This document shows, piece by piece, positions 62,560-64,000 of a DNA stretch of 64,000 bases. This stretch comes from an uncultured Bacteroidota bacterium. Lineage in GTDB: Bacteria > Bacteroidota > Bacteroidia > Bacteroidales > GWA2-32-17. Both the position numbers and the translations under genes were made by a program. Within the stretch, counting starts at the first letter, position 1, and every line of letters starts with the position of its first letter. The stretch is from NCBI GenBank assembly GCA_903837285.1, contig CAILUD010000039.1:50004-114003 (forward strand), read 5' to 3'. The notes beneath the pieces are model-generated. The model ran no database searches, had not been told where the DNA came from, and saw nothing but the letters and a program-made list of their open reading frames with translations.

Positions 62560-63855
62560 ATGAAAAGAGTTTTAATATATTTATTTTTATTGCTTCCGTT
62601 TAACTTATTAGCTCAGCAAACTCTTAATTTAAATAATGCTATTGATACTGCACTTAAAAATAATTTTGATATTTTGATTGCAAAGAATAATACTGAAATA
62701 TCTAAAATCAACAATAAGTTTGGGGTTGCTGGTGGGTTACCAACAATAAGTGCAACTGCAGGTGATAATAACTCTTTATATAATCTAAATCAAAAATTAA
62801 ATACAGGAGATGAAATTGTTAGAAATAATGTTTCAAGTAATTCGATAAATGCTGGTATTTCAGCAGGTATTGTTTTATTTAATGGTTTTAAAGTGTTAGC
62901 AACAAAAGAAAAATTAAATTCAATTCAAGCCCAATCTGAAATAGAATTTAACCTTCAAGTTCAAAATGTAATTGCAGCTGTAATGGCTACATATTATGAT
63001 ATTATTAGACAACAGAGTTACCTTAAAATTATTGAAAGTTCAATGGATGTTTCTTCTAAGAAATATGATATTGTTACGGAAAGAAATAAAGTAGGTATGG
63101 CTAATGAAGCTGATTTGTTACAAGCGCAAATGGATTTTAATTTAGCTGAGCAGAATTTAAAAAGTCAAAAGCTAATTGTTGATCAAACAAAAACTAATTT
63201 ATTGCAGATAATAGGCGTAAAACAGTTTTATGAGATTACTGTTAACGATACAATTTTTATTGATAAAAATATAAGTAAAGATTCTATATTTAGTTTTCTG
63301 GATAATAACCCTGAATATCTTTCTGCTCAGCAAGAAATAAAAATTAACGAACAAATAGTAAAGGAACTAAGCGCACAACGGTATCCGTCTTTAAAATTAA
63401 ATACAGGTTATAACTATACATACAATTCTAGTTCGGCAGGATTAAATTTATTAACTCAAAATTATGGGCCTTTTGTTGGTGCTTCACTTCTAATTCCAAT
63501 TTTTAATGGCAATATTTATAAGACACAAAAAAATGTTGCATTGTATAATGTTAAAAATTCGGAATTACAAAAAGAAAGTATTTTCATGTCTTTAAAAGCC
63601 GATGCATCAAAAGCTTATCAATCCTATGAAAGTATATTAGAGCAAATAAATTCTCAAGAAATAAATTATCAGAATGCTGCAAAATTAGTTAATCTTGTGT
63701 TACAAAGATTTCAATTGAATCAGGCTACAATTATAGATATTAAGACAGCGCAAGCGAGTTTTGAAAATGCAGGATATATGTTAATTAATCTTCAATATGC
63801 CGCTAAAGTTTCAGAGATAGAATTGAAAAGGTTGGTTTATCGTTTAAGTTATTAA
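62560..63855 (+). CDS. TolC-family outer-membrane channel
   Basis: 431 residues. Signal peptide ends LLAQ. Two TolC-type repeats are visible, each with a helical stretch (LNNAIDTALKNNFDILIAKN; IIESSMDVSSKKYDIVTERN; then LSAQQEIKINEQIVKELSAQ) and beta-strand segments (GISAGIVLFNGFKVLATKE, GASLLIPIFNGNIYKTQKN). It is the outer-membrane exit of the RND system. The operon seems to end here; the remaining 145 bases of the window hold no clear feature. Confidence 0.93.
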   Translation: MKRVLIYLFLLLPFNLLAQQTLNLNNAIDTALKNNFDILIAKNNTEISKINNKFGVAGGLPTISATAGDNNSLYNLNQKLNTGDEIVRNNVSSNSINAGISAGIVLFNGFKVLATKEKLNSIQAQSEIEFNLQVQNVIAAVMATYYDIIRQQSYLKIIESSMDVSSKKYDIVTERNKVGMANEADLLQAQMDFNLAEQNLKSQKLIVDQTKTNLLQIIGVKQFYEITVNDTIFIDKNISKDSIFSFLDNNPEYLSAQQEIKINEQIVKELSAQRYPSLKLNTGYNYTYNSSSAGLNLLTQNYGPFVGASLLIPIFNGNIYKTQKNVALYNVKNSELQKESIFMSLKADASKAYQSYESILEQINSQEINYQNAAKLVNLVLQRFQLNQATIIDIKTAQASFENAGYMLINLQYAAKVSEIELKRLVYRLSY

Positions 63856-64000
63856 TATTTAAAGACACTATCTCTTAAAGTGTGTAAACTAAAAAGTTTC
63901 TGAAATCAATATTTTATTCTGTTTTCAAAAATAAGTAAAAATTGGTTTAAAATAATACCCCATTTCCAAATTGGTTGCGACCATTTTTTAGTTGCTTCTC

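Overview
This AT-rich, densely packed window comes from a member of the Bacteroidota, most likely Bacteroidales or a close relative. The evidence is: several proteins with type IX secretion (T9SS) C-terminal sorting domains; a PorP/SprF homologue next to a TPR-propeller-OmpA protein; a PKD-repeat protein with a CHU_C-type C-terminus; Bacteroidota-type promoters (TAnnTTTG at -7) in front of many genes; and abundant Bacteroidota-style intergenic palindromes. No rRNA, tRNA, CRISPR array or transposase was recognised.

Layout. 1-5941: two adjacent T9SS type A surface proteins, the first cut by the window edge. 6166-7679: a PNPOx-like flavoprotein, then a SiaB/SiaC-type kinase/phosphoprotein pair. 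7729-13599 (minus): an ABCG-type transporter with an N-terminal TerB-like region, two exported proteins of unknown function, and a VanX-type D,D-dipeptidase with a SPOR-like tail. 13620-15763: dipeptidyl peptidase IV broken by one missing base. 16408-21684 (minus): dnaA, then a compact operon of an EamA transporter, a YigZ protein, an M42-like peptidase, pyrB and pyrI. 22059-30238: a giant PKD/type-B-sorted adhesin divergent from porP/sprF, a PorE-like OmpA protein and a small exported protein resembling the GldM C-terminal domain. This is a self-contained surface-adhesin secretion locus and the most coherent system in the window.

30326-34936 (minus): two tandem paralogous membrane proteins, an N-acetylglucosamine kinase-like ATPase, an IspZ-like/Nudix fusion and a C1B cysteine peptidase. 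35057-44281: outer-membrane or exported proteins, a class C beta-lactamase-like hydrolase, a C45-like NTN hydrolase, a MuiA-type DUF4139 protein and another T9SS cargo protein. 44585-51142: a two-subunit xanthine dehydrogenase followed by ygeY and ygeW homologues, a minimal version of the enterobacterial purine/selenium-linked cluster. 51458-57276 (minus): a hybrid histidine kinase broken by one missing base, a periplasmic dual-specificity phosphatase, a secreted cyanophycinase and small lipoproteins. 57450-63855: an M28 peptidase followed by a tripartite RND efflux pump (adaptor, HAE1-type pump, TolC-like channel).

The longer gaps are full of short palindromic repeats of several families. 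These include a ~95 bp hairpin element present twice, a 14 bp palindrome present six times (once inside a reading frame), and hairpins whose stems covary while loop and flank stay constant. Two genes (DPP IV and the hybrid kinase) each need exactly one added base to restore a full-length protein. That is either real decay or two consensus errors, and reads should settle it.
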